NCBI GenBank assembly: GCA_016714605.1
Contig: JADKDL010000041.1
Span: 1-17,432, forward strand
Direction: 5' to 3'
Length of the DNA: 17,432 nucleotides
From: Bacteroidales bacterium
Lineage (GTDB): Bacteria; Bacteroidota; Bacteroidia; Bacteroidales; UBA1715
A program made the translations under genes and the position numbers. The notes below the pieces were generated by a model. It was not told the DNA's origin. It made no database searches and saw nothing but the letters and a program-made list of their open reading frames with translations. Positions 5,867-14,345 of the stretch are shown here, in pieces (positions within the stretch are counted from its first letter, which is position 1; each line of letters starts with the position of its first letter).

Positions 5867-8800
5867 TTATTTTTCTCCCATCGGAAGGTAAACTCTAAAG
5901 GTACTGCCAACATCTGGGGTGGAATGAACTTCAATTTTTGCATTGTTGCTTTTAAGTAGTTCCTTGCAGATGATAAGTCCAAGTCCGGTACCTTTTTTTT
6001 CATTATCCAGTCTATAAGGTGTGGTGGTGTTGGTGCTAGAATTAAATAGTTTATCAACCGTTTCGGGTGTCATACCTACTCCAGTGTCTTTTATTTCTAT
6101 TGCTATAAAATCCTCGGTATCGTAAGTGTTTATAGCAATTTTTCCGTTTTGTGGTGTGAATTTAATTGCATTGGTGAATATATTTCTAAAAACAATATGA
6201 AACATATCTTTATCAACAAAAGCATTGTTGCTATGAGCAAAGGTATGTGCTATTTGAATCTTTTTAGTTTGTGCTTTTTCCATTAAGAGTGTGCTGTTTT
6301 CTTTTATCAGAAATTCAACATCTATATTTGTTGGGTTGCTTTTAATAGCTTTTGTTTGCGATAGAGACCAGTTAAGCAGGGTTTCTAATTGATTGTAAAT
6401 ACTTTTGGAGGCGTTAAATATAGAAAGCACTTCTCTTTTGGCTTGTTGTGTTATTTCAAGATTGTCTTTCAGTTTTTCGGAATATCCAAGTATTACAAGA
6501 AATGGATTTTTGAAATCGTGAGCAATAATTGAAAATAATTTATTTTTGGTACTGTTTGAGGCTTCTAGTTCGTCGTTTTTTATCTGTAAAAGAAATTCTT
6601 TTTCTTTGAGTTTGGTGTACTGTTCAAGCAATTTCTCATTTGATGATTGTAACGCTTCTGTTTTCTCAGATACTTTCTTTTTTAATAGTCTGTTTTGGTT
6701 TTTTACTATCTTGAATCTAAGGCGTACAATGAGGAATATTAACAGTGAAATTAATACGATAACGGTAATTTTCAACCAAGTAGTCATCCACCAAGGAGGC
6801 AGAATTTTTAAGGTGAGCTGTTTTTGCGAACAATTTATATCGTCGTAGCAAGCTTTTACTATTATTTTGTATGTATTGGGAGCTAGGTTTGAGAGCGAAA
6901 TTTTACGTGTTTCGTCTATTGTAATCCATTGATTAGAATAACCTTCAATTAAGTATGAAAAATCAATTTCTGAATTTTGTTTAAAGTTTAAATCTATTAT
7001 TTCAAGTGAATAGACAGCATTGGAATAGTCTATTGTAATTGTGTCTGTACAATCAAGCGAAACAGGTAGAGAATTCGATGTTACCGCTACTTTTTTGTAA
7101 TTTTTATATAGATTTCTAAATGCAATATAGGGAGTGGTGCTGTCATAAATAAATTGCTGCGGATTGAATGTAACAAATCCTTTATTACCTCCAAAATAAA
7201 TATCGCCAATTTTATCCTTAAAGCTTCCGTTTACACTGTATTTGCCGGGTAGAATTCCTTTTTTTGGACTGAATTTTTCAAATTCATTTTTAGTTATTGT
7301 GTATTTATAAATTCCATCATTGGCACTTATCCAAATATTTTTGTCATTATCCTCTATAAATGATTTGGGTTGTCGGGGAGCAGTAGTTATTTGGCTAAAC
7401 TGTTTAAATTCATCTGTTTTTCTATTGTACATATCTATGCCTTTATTTGTAGCAAACCATATATTACTTTCGCTATCCTCAAACATGGAGTGTACAACTT
7501 CGTCAGAAAGTAGAGGTGCGTTGTTTACTTTGTCTCTACATTTGGTGAAAATATTATTCTCAAATCTGTAAACCCCATCAAAAGTAGCAATCCAGATTGT
7601 GTTTTTTGAATCTTTGATTATGCTCGATATCCAACCTAGAACTTTAAGATTAAAATCTTTGGTGTATTGTTGATTTAAAAATTTGTCGCGTTTTATATCA
7701 TATATAATTAGTCCATCGCCGGAAGTTCCAAGCCAAGCTGTGTCGTTAAATATTTCAATATATCTTATATTATTTATGTTAAGAATATTGTTGTTATGGT
7801 CTTTTAATGCAAATTTGTTTATTTCGTTGGTTTTCAAATCTACAATAAATGAACCGCCTCCCCATGATGTACACCAAAGTTTACTGTTGTATACCTCAAT
7901 ACTCATAATATGTGTTGAAGGTAATTTGTGATTATACTTGAAAGGAGTGATTGATTTGTTTTTTGGATCAAAAAAGTAAAGTCCTGAACCATCACTACCC
8001 AGTAAAATATTCTCATTGTAATAAAGAATTGTTCTAATGTTTTCTATATTAAGATTGTTTTTCTTAAAGGTGATATTATCTATATTGTAAGTTGTAAAAT
8101 TGGAATGTACTGTTTTTATAGTATTTATTCCATTACCATAAGAGCCAATGAGAAGATTATTATTTCTGTCGGATGAAATTTTACCTATGTTTTTGTTTTC
8201 CAGATAGGCATCGTCGGCTTCATTGGGTAGGTATCTGTGAAAGTTATTCGTTGAGCTGTCATACAAACAAAGGAAACCATTTCTACAGGCCCAAACTCTT
8301 TCAAGAGGATCTATGTAAACACAAGAAACATAGTTGTGACCCAGATGGAGTGGTTCTGTTTTATCAGCAATGTAGTTGTAATATTTATGAGTTGTAGTAT
8401 CAAGCTTACTGATACCTGAACCTACCGTGCCTATCCAAAGATTTCCTTTGGTGTCGAAGCGCAACGATTTTATGTGATTTTCTGCTATGCTGTTGTTGCT
8501 ATTTTCGTGAAAAGTATTGTTAATCTTTATTTTGTCGTTAATCGGATTGAAGGAGAATATACCACTATTATGAGTACCTACCCAAATTCTTCCATGAGTG
8601 TCTATGCTCAAATCGGTAAGTGTTTCTGATGGGAGTCCGTCTGAAATTGCAATTGTTCGTAGATGTTTTTTATTTTCTTTATCAATTTGCATCAGTCCCG
8701 AGAATGTAGATAACCAAAGTGTTCCATCAGGATGAGCTGCTATGCCGGTGATGCAAACTTTGGGAATGTCTTCTAGTTTCTCAAATAGATCTTTTTTTCT

Positions 8801-9112
8801 GTTGTAGAAAACCATTTCTCTATTAGTGCCGACCCATATGTTTTTGTTTTCATCTTCAAAAATTACAAAAATTGTGTTGCTTGGCAGGGGAGATATGGAG
8901 TCGAAAATAGTATAGTTTTGAAATGAATAGCCATCATATTTACTAATTCCCCCATAAGTACCTATCCAAATATAGCCATAGCTGTCATGTAAGAAACATT
9001 CTACATCATTGTGAGCCAAACCATCATCATCATCTAAATGTTGAAACTGAATTTGTGCCTGAGCGATTAGTATATTAAATATAAATAGTAGGATTAGTAG
9101 ATGTTTGATCAT
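5867..9112 (-). CDS. Periplasmic-propeller sensor histidine kinase (HTCS type)
   Basis: Transmembrane sensor kinase. I chose ATG 9112 because it begins a signal peptide (MIKHLLILLFIFNILIAQAQ). An upstream ATG at 9178 would add 22 residues before it. Residues about 25-680 are Reg_prop repeats (IWIGTYGGISKYDGYSF, IWVGTHNSGIFSF and others) forming the periplasmic beta-propellers. A Y_Y_Y domain lies at about 690-760. One membrane helix (about 778-801) leads to a coiled coil, then the HisKA domain with phosphoacceptor H865 in SIIAHDFKNPFL. The HATPase has N-box NIFTNAIKFT, G1 DTGVGM and G2 GTGLGL. It is 1081 residues long. Such kinases sense glycan fragments or other small ligands in the periplasm and signal to the AraC-type regulator encoded just downstream, probably as one polypeptide before a single-base loss at 5870-5874. 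Confidence 0.93.
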   Translation of the reverse strand: MIKHLLILLFIFNILIAQAQIQFQHLDDDDGLAHNDVECFLHDSYGYIWIGTYGGISKYDGYSFQNYTIFDSISPLPSNTIFVIFEDENKNIWVGTNREMVFYNRKKDLFEKLEDIPKVCITGIAAHPDGTLWLSTFSGLMQIDKENKKHLRTIAISDGLPSETLTDLSIDTHGRIWVGTHNSGIFSFNPINDKIKINNTFHENSNNSIAENHIKSLRFDTKGNLWIGTVGSGISKLDTTTHKYYNYIADKTEPLHLGHNYVSCVYIDPLERVWACRNGFLCLYDSSTNNFHRYLPNEADDAYLENKNIGKISSDRNNNLLIGSYGNGINTIKTVHSNFTTYNIDNITFKKNNLNIENIRTILYYNENILLGSDGSGLYFFDPKNKSITPFKYNHKLPSTHIMSIEVYNSKLWCTSWGGGSFIVDLKTNEINKFALKDHNNNILNINNIRYIEIFNDTAWLGTSGDGLIIYDIKRDKFLNQQYTKDFNLKVLGWISSIIKDSKNTIWIATFDGVYRFENNIFTKCRDKVNNAPLLSDEVVHSMFEDSESNIWFATNKGIDMYNRKTDEFKQFSQITTAPRQPKSFIEDNDKNIWISANDGIYKYTITKNEFEKFSPKKGILPGKYSVNGSFKDKIGDIYFGGNKGFVTFNPQQFIYDSTTPYIAFRNLYKNYKKVAVTSNSLPVSLDCTDTITIDYSNAVYSLEIIDLNFKQNSEIDFSYLIEGYSNQWITIDETRKISLSNLAPNTYKIIVKACYDDINCSQKQLTLKILPPWWMTTWLKITVIVLISLLIFLIVRLRFKIVKNQNRLLKKKVSEKTEALQSSNEKLLEQYTKLKEKEFLLQIKNDELEASNSTKNKLFSIIAHDFKNPFLVILGYSEKLKDNLEITQQAKREVLSIFNASKSIYNQLETLLNWSLSQTKAIKSNPTNIDVEFLIKENSTLLMEKAQTKKIQIAHTFAHSNNAFVDKDMFHIVFRNIFTNAIKFTPQNGKIAINTYDTEDFIAIEIKDTGVGMTPETVDKLFNSSTNTTTPYRLDNEKKGTGLGLIICKELLKSNNAKIEVHSTPDVGSTFRVYLPMGEK

Positions 9113-9478
9113 ATCTGGTATGGTGAGAAAAATACGTGTCTTAATATTTTTGGATGCTATGTTAATACGGCAATGCATTTCCTGTAATTGATAGCATTAT
9201 TGTATTAAAATTAATAAAAAAAGAATACAAAATATAAAAATCTGAATGTAAAATTTGAATTGTTGTTTAACTACTGTATCCTTTGTACTTTATTATTGAC
9301 TCTTAATGACATTAAAAAAAGCTTATGAAGTCTATTTTATTTTTTTTCTGATAAAGTTCTTTACAAAACCCTAAATTAGAAAATATGAAGAAAGAAAGGA
9401 ATTAAAAAGAATGGAATATAATATTATGAGTTTATTTTCGTAAATTGTCAATTAAAGAATTTTTAAATAAATTTTAGA
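9113..9478. other. Divergent AT-rich intergenic region
   Basis: 366 bp between the kinase and the small lipoprotein, with no convincing gene. On the plus strand TTTG (9254-9257), a 19-nt spacer and TATCCTTTG (9277-9285) resemble the phylum's promoter with one extra base in the -7 element. If used, it would give a leader of nearly 190 nt to the ATG at 9479. No clear promoter was found for the kinase direction. Confidence 0.35.
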
Positions 9479-9676
9479 ATGAAGAAAAGTATTTGTTTTA
9501 TGTTGATTTTATTGATTGCATTTTTATTTTATTCTTGTGCAAGTAATAAATCGCATAAAAGGAAAAAATCAACCAGCAAAAACAGATATAGAAACACTAA
9601 CGATAATTGTAATTGCAGTTATAATATTCATGATACTGCTTTATTTACAGAGAGATACTTCAGTTATGTGAATTAA
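9479..9676 (+). CDS. Small lipoprotein, 65 aa, unknown function
   Basis: The N-terminus MKKSICFMLILLIAFLFYSC is a type II (lipoprotein) signal with the likely lipidated Cys at residue 20. The mature part of about 46 residues is basic (SHKRKKSTSKNRYR), then has N-D-N-C-N-C and an aromatic tail. I recognise no domain. The good signal peptide, and its position as the only plus-strand frame in a gap between two minus-strand genes, argue that it is real. There is no Shine-Dalgarno site, which is normal for this phylum. The Cys-x-Cys pair could bind metal or form a disulfide, but this is a guess. It could instead be a chance ORF. Confidence 0.5.
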   Translation: MKKSICFMLILLIAFLFYSCASNKSHKRKKSTSKNRYRNTNDNCNCSYNIHDTALFTERYFSYVN

Positions 9677-9717
9677 TCACAGACAGGTGTTGCAGTTTAT
9701 GAACCAGTTGCAATTAT

Positions 9718-10245
9718 TTATTTTGTTTGATTTAGCGGCAGTTTAATTTTTACTGTAGTGCCTTCTCCTATTATTGAATGTATCTCCAGAAGTCCATCGT
9801 GATTTAAAATAAATTCTTTGCTCAAAGCCAGTCCCATACCCACACCCATATCATTTTTAGCATCTATTGAAGCCGGAACAATGCTTTTACTGAGAATTTT
9901 ATTTTTGATTCGTTCGTCCATCCCTATGCCAAAATCTTCTATCTCAAGACAAAACCAGATATCATCTAAAAATGTTCTGATAATTATCATGCTATCCATC
10001 TCAGAAAATTTTATGGCATTAGAAAGCAGATTTCTTAAAATTGCACTTAGCATTTCTTGGTCGGCATGAACAACAACGGCTAAAGAAAGTTCCATAGAAA
10101 TATTGATATTCTTTAAACGCAAATCTTGTTCAAATAATTCGGTGGTGTTGCCTATTATTTCTCTTATATTCAAATCTTTGGGCGAGAAACTAAATTTCTT
10201 TTTTAACTCTGATGAATTATTCAAAATATCTTTTAAAATGTTCAA
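9718..10245 (-). CDS. Orphan histidine kinase, C-terminal ATPase part (second frame)
   Basis: Carries the ATP-binding half of the sensor kinase that begins at 11006. The HATPase motifs are intact: N-box SAILRNLLSNAIKFS, G1 EIEDFGIGMDERI, G2 GVGMGLALSKEF, and a closing EGTTVKIKLPL. The nominal ATG at 10245 is internal. The frame is open upstream to about 10285 (LITAIKDASYTNLNILKDIL), which is the second DHp helix. Adding one A in the T runs at 10282-10294 joins it to the membrane part, and the joined length of 9718-11006 plus one base is an exact multiple of three (about 429 residues). Alone it would be a soluble ATPase without a sensor. No response regulator is adjacent. Confidence 0.85.
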   Translation of the reverse strand: MNILKDILNNSSELKKKFSFSPKDLNIREIIGNTTELFEQDLRLKNINISMELSLAVVVHADQEMLSAILRNLLSNAIKFSEMDSMIIIRTFLDDIWFCLEIEDFGIGMDERIKNKILSKSIVPASIDAKNDMGVGMGLALSKEFILNHDGLLEIHSIIGEGTTVKIKLPLNQTK

Positions 10246-10274
10246 ATTAGTATATGAAGCATCTTTAATAGCTG

Positions 10275-11006
10275 TTATAAGTTTTCGTTTTTTTCATCGG
10301 GCATTTTAGTATATTTGTCCTCAAGTAGAGTTGTCATATTGTAGATAGAACCCATCTGAGTTCTTATATCGAGAGTATAAACCGAAATCATTTTTTCTCT
10401 AATGGTAGCCAATTTTATATACTCTTCTCTGCTTTTAAATAGTTTTTCGTGAGCCGATAAAAAATTCTTTTCCAAAATTCTTACAATATATACAAAAACC
10501 GAAGTTATAATAGTTGTAGTTATGTAAATAACCAATACTCTGTATACCAACGCACCATTGTATACCGGAAGCCAAGCATACGATTTAGAAAGCATGTAAA
10601 TTATAATCGAGAAAAATATGAGTGAGACAGTAAGCACGCGTACCAAACACAACATAAACAAAGCAGGTAAGGGGAGGAGCATTATGTACATAATACCGGT
10701 ATTTTCCACACCTCCTTTTAAAAATAAATCAGTAATGATGATAGCTATCAATAGCACATAAAGATAAGATAGTGCAGAGAGCATTTTTCTATATTTGGTA
10801 AGGTATAGAAAAATAGATAAAAAAACTACTCCACTTATGTCTAGCCATATATGAACAAAGTCTCTTTGAATTATATTTAAAATTCCTAATCCTGCAAATA
10901 CAAAAATAGAAAAAGATAGAAGTAGTATGAGTAAAACCTTTTTTCTAAATTCTCTGAATTGGGAGGGCGAAATATCTTCTATTTGAAATAGACTGCTAAT
11001 GTTCAT
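10275..11006 (-). CDS. Orphan histidine kinase, membrane and H-box part, phosphoacceptor His missing
   Basis: N-terminal half of the same kinase. The ATG at 11006 is followed by a short amphipathic segment and about six membrane helices spread over residues 24-172, then a coiled coil (about 173-200) and the first DHp helix. Where kinases of this type read H-D-(L/I)-R-(T/N), this one reads T-L-D-I-R-T-Q. Residue 212 is Leu (CTC, plus coordinates 10371-10373), one base from the His codon CAC. Since the ATPase half is well conserved, the protein may be a pseudokinase, may use another residue, or the base may be wrong. The frame ends at a TAA (10275-10277) just after an A-rich stretch, where one lost base splits the gene. 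It diverges from the methyltransferase gene across a short shared region. Confidence 0.8.
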   Translation of the reverse strand: MNISSLFQIEDISPSQFREFRKKVLLILLLSFSIFVFAGLGILNIIQRDFVHIWLDISGVVFLSIFLYLTKYRKMLSALSYLYVLLIAIIITDLFLKGGVENTGIMYIMLLPLPALFMLCLVRVLTVSLIFFSIIIYMLSKSYAWLPVYNGALVYRVLVIYITTTIITSVFVYIVRILEKNFLSAHEKLFKSREEYIKLATIREKMISVYTLDIRTQMGSIYNMTTLLEDKYTKMPDEKNENL

Positions 11007-11057
11007 TAATTACTCTTTCTTTTGTTGCTTAAATAAAATTAATACCCCCCTATTAGT

Positions 11058-11070
11058 AATTGTAACAATT
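11058..11070. promoter_or_regulatory. 13-bp perfect palindrome between divergent genes
   Basis: AATTGTAACAATT (6+1+6) lies between the orphan kinase start (11006, minus) and the methyltransferase, just before its likely GTG start. It could be an operator for a dimeric repressor. It is AT-rich and short, so chance is possible. A run of six Cs sits at 11045-11050. Confidence 0.3.
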
Positions 11071-11858
11071 GTGAACTTTTTTTTAATAAAACATTTTTTC
11101 AAATACAAAATTGGTTCTTGGCACAAAAAAGGTCATGGCATTCATTCCCCTTTTGTATATAAATTGATTAGAGAAGTTTTCTTATTTAATACTAGTAATT
11201 CTTTTCATAAAATAATAGAGAAGAGAAGAAATACATTAAGAAAAAATAAAAATTTCCTCACGGTTAATGATTTGGGAGCAGGCTCACTGAAGTTGAAAGC
11301 TCTAATCGCAAAATTTCTGACATAGCAAAAACATCGCTTACCCCCAAAAAGTATTGTCAATTATTGTCAAATTTAGTTTCATATTACCAATGTAGTAATA
11401 TTCTCGAGTTAGGTACTTCTTTAGGTATTACAACTGCTTATTTGGCAAGTGCTCGCGAACATGTAAATGTTTCTACAATAGAAGCTTGTCCGCAAATTAG
11501 CAAGATTGCCCTTGAAACATTTGCGAAACTTAATATTGATAATGTTACGCTTCATAATAAGCCTTTTGATGAGGTTTTGCCGGAATTATACAAAAAAAAG
11601 TCGATTTTTGATTTTATTTTTATTGATGGAAATCATACCAAAGAAGCAACAATCCGGTATTTTAATCAATGCTTGAAGCTTTCTCATAAAGAAAGCATCA
11701 TTGTGTTAGACGATATTTATCTTACTCAGGAAATGAACCAAGCATGGACAGAAATAGTTGCAAATGAAAACGTGGCAATTAGTATTGATATATATAAATT
11801 TGGGATAGTGTTTCTAAAACAAGGTATTGTAAAGCAACATTTTACAATTAGATATTGA
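11071..11858 (+). pseudogene. Class I SAM-dependent methyltransferase, frameshifted
   Basis: O-methyltransferase-like enzyme of a family common in Bacteroidota; the substrate is unknown. The first frame contains KGHGIHSPFVYKLI near its N-terminus (the family's H-S-P-F-V signature) and ends VNDLGAGS. The second frame continues with SSNRKISDIAKTSLTPKKY, then SAM motif I ILELGTSLGITTAYLA, acidic TIEAC, IFDFIFIDGNH and IIVLDDIYL. One base added near 11285-11292 reads DLGAGS-TEVESSNRKIS without interruption. The earliest ATG (10999) would overlap the start of the divergent kinase gene, so I prefer GTG 11071, which gives about 262 residues. The true start is uncertain. Everything needed for SAM binding is in the second frame, and a product from there alone would lack the N-terminal region. 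Confidence 0.8.
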
Positions 11859-11890
11859 TTTTTTTTATTTTCAAAGTTGCTAATAATGTT

Positions 11891-12940
11891 CTATGTGTTT
11901 TTTGCAATTTTATTAGCCAGTTGACCACAAGCAGCATCTATGTCTTTGCCTCTGCTGCGTCTTATGTTTACAATCATATTTTTACTTTCTAAAATCTCAA
12001 CAAATTTTTGTGTTCTTTCGTTAGTACTTCTTTCAAACTCCAAACCCTCAACAGGGTTGAACTCTATTACATTTATTTTGCAAGGAAATGCTTTGCAAAA
12101 AAGAGCGAGTTCCTGAGCCGCTTTTATTGAGTCATTGTAGTCTTTTAGTAGTAGATATTCGAGTGTAACTCTTGTATTTGTCTTTTTCCAAAAATAAACT
12201 ATTGCTTCACTTAGTTCAGATAGATTTATACCTTTGTTTATGGGCATGAAATCATCTCTTTTTTCTTCGTTAGCAGAATGTAGGGAGATTGCAAGGTTGA
12301 ATTTCACTTCGTCGTCGGCTAGTTTTTTTATCATTTTTGCCACTCCTGCAGTAGAAACAGTAATGCGACGGGGCGACATACCCAGTCCGTATTCGGCGGT
12401 AATACATTTTATGGCAAAAAGAACATGAGCATAGTTGAGTAGTGGTTCGCCCATACCCATAAATACAATGTTTGAAAGCGGACGTTGATAATTTTGTAAT
12501 GAAAGTTTATTTATTTCAATTACCTGATCTACAATCTCTCCGGCAGTTAGATTTCTTGTAAAACCCAAGCGTGCAGTAGCACAAAATTTGCATCCTAAAT
12601 TGCATCCTACCTGCGACGAGATACATGCTGTAGTGCGATCTTCAGAAGGGATTAATACACCTTCAGCAAAATTGCCATCGGCTAGAGAAAAAGCTAGTTT
12701 TATAGTGCCGTCTTCGCTTGTTTGTTGAGTATTAATTTTTACTGGATAAAAGGTGAATGTCTTTTCAAGTAAATTTCTTGTTGGTAATGGAATGTTGTTC
12801 ATTGTCTCGAACGATGAAACATTATTTTTCCAAAGCCAATTGAAAATTTGCTTGGCTCTGAATTTTTTTTCTCCGTTATTTTCTAAAAATTGTTCGAGTT
12901 CTTCCAAACTTAACGATTTTATATCGCGTGAAAGTTTCAT
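11891..12940 (-). CDS. rlmN: Dual-specificity RNA methyltransferase RlmN (23S rRNA A2503 / tRNA A37)
   Basis: Radical SAM enzyme that methylates C2 of adenosine 2503 in 23S rRNA, and of A37 in some tRNAs, tuning peptidyl-transferase function. It has 349 residues, the usual length. The cluster-binding motif C113-x3-C117-x2-C120 stands in SSQVGCNLGCKFCATARLGF. GMGEPLLNY follows, as in the family. C338 in DIDAACGQLANK is the methyl-carrying cysteine near the C-terminus. The N-terminal LSLEELEQFLENNGEKKFRA and QIFNWLWKNN are the family's accessory domain. The ATG at 12940 fits the family start. It ends 32 bp from the convergent methyltransferase and starts 135 bp after the stop of the DUF2284 gene. 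Cfr-type resistance proteins share the motif, but length and sequence favour RlmN. Confidence 0.97.
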   Translation of the reverse strand: MKLSRDIKSLSLEELEQFLENNGEKKFRAKQIFNWLWKNNVSSFETMNNIPLPTRNLLEKTFTFYPVKINTQQTSEDGTIKLAFSLADGNFAEGVLIPSEDRTTACISSQVGCNLGCKFCATARLGFTRNLTAGEIVDQVIEINKLSLQNYQRPLSNIVFMGMGEPLLNYAHVLFAIKCITAEYGLGMSPRRITVSTAGVAKMIKKLADDEVKFNLAISLHSANEEKRDDFMPINKGINLSELSEAIVYFWKKTNTRVTLEYLLLKDYNDSIKAAQELALFCKAFPCKINVIEFNPVEGLEFERSTNERTQKFVEILESKNMIVNIRRSRGKDIDAACGQLANKIAKNT

Positions 12941-13075
12941 CTTTTATATTTTAATTGTATTATATTTATTAAATGGATATCCCACTTGTATAACCATAAC
13001 TTATTCACCGATAGCAAACTAACGCAATGTAAAAGTAAAAAAGCTTCTCTCTATAAATATTCAAATTGAAAACGA

Positions 13076-13606
13076 TTATTTTATAAGTAGAACAGCTATT
13101 CTAGAAATTTCAGTTTCTGGTTTATTTATTACGCGCAAGTCAAATCCTGCATTTCTTGCAGTTGAATAGACATCAATAGCAAAAGCCTCAGCACTTGGAC
13201 GCGATTTTTTTTTATTATTACACAAATTCTTTTCTTTTTCACAACTAGGGCAAAGAGAACAGCATGTTTGGTTTAATAAAAAAACTTTGTAATAGCCTTG
13301 TAAAAACAATTGCCTTTCTATGCCCATTAGTGCTTCGGTCATTTTAGTTGACCAAGCCGCCGGATAGTTATCTTTACTGGCATTTACAGTGAGTTTGAAA
13401 AGCACCGCTTGGTTGTACTCTTTTAAAAATTCTATACAATCATGCACCGAAGGTGTGTTGGGCGGACATGAAGCATTTCCATATTCTGCACATCCAAATA
13501 AACATTTTATGCGTACCCAATGGGCTACAACAATATCGCAAGGATTAATCCATTTAAAATCTGATAAGCCTGCTTGTTGAAACTGTTCTTCTAGTTGAGC
13601 TTTCAT
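13076..13606 (-). CDS. DUF2284 predicted metal-binding protein
   Basis: Cysteine-rich cytoplasmic protein of 176 residues with unknown function. Two cysteine groups are visible. C35, C39 and C47 lie in RIKCLFGCAEYGNASCPPNT, and C115, C116, C119, C122 and C129 lie in TCCSLCPSCEKEKNLCNN. The tail RPSAEAFAIDVYSTARNAGF is the other family hallmark. These Cys probably bind a metal or iron-sulfur cluster. The ATG at 13606 is well placed. It follows the DUF2185 gene on the same strand by 56 bp and precedes rlmN by 135 bp, so the three may share transcription. No partner that would explain its function is nearby. Confidence 0.92.
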   Translation of the reverse strand: MKAQLEEQFQQAGLSDFKWINPCDIVVAHWVRIKCLFGCAEYGNASCPPNTPSVHDCIEFLKEYNQAVLFKLTVNASKDNYPAAWSTKMTEALMGIERQLFLQGYYKVFLLNQTCCSLCPSCEKEKNLCNNKKKSRPSAEAFAIDVYSTARNAGFDLRVINKPETEISRIAVLLIK

Positions 13607-13662
13607 CGTTTTAGGTTTGTTTTTTAATACTTGTGTATTTCAACCCCTACTTAATGAATACT

Positions 13663-13995
13663 TTAAGTGAGCTCAGTAAACTCATCAGAACCTTCAATTC
13701 GTTCAAGCTCTGTTCCTTTTTTTCTGCTTAAATAAGGTATTATTGCAGGGTCGTAATTGGCAATAGTATTTAAATCGAAAAACATTTGGTTACTAGGGTC
13801 ACTTACATACTCCTCTGATTCTGTGCCTGATAAAAATCTCCATCCGCTGTCATCATCGTCTTCTTTTGTGTCTTTATACATGAATCCAACCTTTTCGCCG
13901 TCTATGGTAATCTTGTCAGAAACAATACCGTATCCCTTAGCTTCTGTGAGAAGTTTTATATCTTCTGTTTTTATTCTAAATTTATAATCGCTCAT
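13663..13995 (-). CDS. DUF2185 / Imm33-like protein
   Basis: Small acidic cytoplasmic protein of 110 residues. The ATG at 13995 (MSDYKFRIKTED) is preferred over the in-frame ATG at 14091, because a near-perfect promoter lies at 14018-14048 and would be inside the longer version. The pattern GIVSDKITIDGEKVGFMY, then DDSGWRFLSGTESEEYVSD, is the DUF2185 signature. This family has been linked to polymorphic-toxin immunity (Imm33), but many members stand alone. No toxin gene is next to it here, so an immunity role is not supported by context. It is the first gene of a possible minus-strand run with DUF2284 and rlmN. Confidence 0.88.
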   Translation of the reverse strand: MSDYKFRIKTEDIKLLTEAKGYGIVSDKITIDGEKVGFMYKDTKEDDDDSGWRFLSGTESEEYVSDPSNQMFFDLNTIANYDPAIIPYLSRKKGTELERIEGSDEFTELT

Positions 13996-14017
13996 AATTT
14001 GAATTAATTTTAATGAG

Positions 14018-14048
14018 CAAAGGTACTGTATAATTGATAAAGTTTCAA
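14018..14048 (-). promoter_or_regulatory. Consensus Bacteroidota promoter for the DUF2185 gene
   Basis: On the minus strand TTG (14048-14046), a 20-nt spacer and TACCTTTG (14025-14018) match TTG-N20-TAnnTTTG without a mismatch. The ATG at 13995 follows by 22 nt. This is the best promoter in the window and fixes the start of the gene. Confidence 0.75.
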
Positions 14049-14234
14049 AAAATAGATAATAGCATATCAAATAAACTTCCTTTTCGAGCATTATTTAATA
14101 TTTGTAACGGTTTTTTATATTAACACATTAAACTGATAAACGGGATGTTAATTAATTATTATGATTTTAATCATAAAACTCTATGTTGATAAATATGTTT
14201 TTTTTAAGAATTTATAAGCATGTTTATTCGAAAT

Positions 14235-14265
14235 TTGTCGTTTGTAAATAAAATTTGTATATTGC
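14235..14265 (+). promoter_or_regulatory. Possible promoter of the TonB-dependent receptor
   Basis: TTG (14235-14237), a 20-nt spacer and TATATTGC (14258-14265) resemble the phylum's promoter with two deviations in the -7 octamer. The leader to the ATG at 14346 would be about 75 nt. The rest of the intergenic stretch 14049-14345 is AT-rich, with no gene, Fur-like palindrome or riboswitch that I could recognise. Confidence 0.35.
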
Positions 14266-14345
14266 ATCGTTGTTAGAGAAAATACACCTACGGTTAGATA
14301 TAAGTGATTAATATTTACTGATATTTTTAAAGCTAAATAAAGCAA

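Noticed and set aside
5037..9112. Polysaccharide utilisation locus controlled by the two-component system
   Set aside because: No SusC/SusD pair, glycoside hydrolase or transporter is next to it. The receptor at 14346 is of another class and 5 kb away.
11891..12940. Cfr-type antibiotic resistance methyltransferase
   Set aside because: Length, N-terminal domain and motif spacing fit housekeeping RlmN, and nothing around it suggests a resistance context.
13663..13995. Toxin-immunity pair
   Set aside because: DUF2185 proteins can be immunity factors, but no polymorphic toxin or toxin fragment is adjacent.
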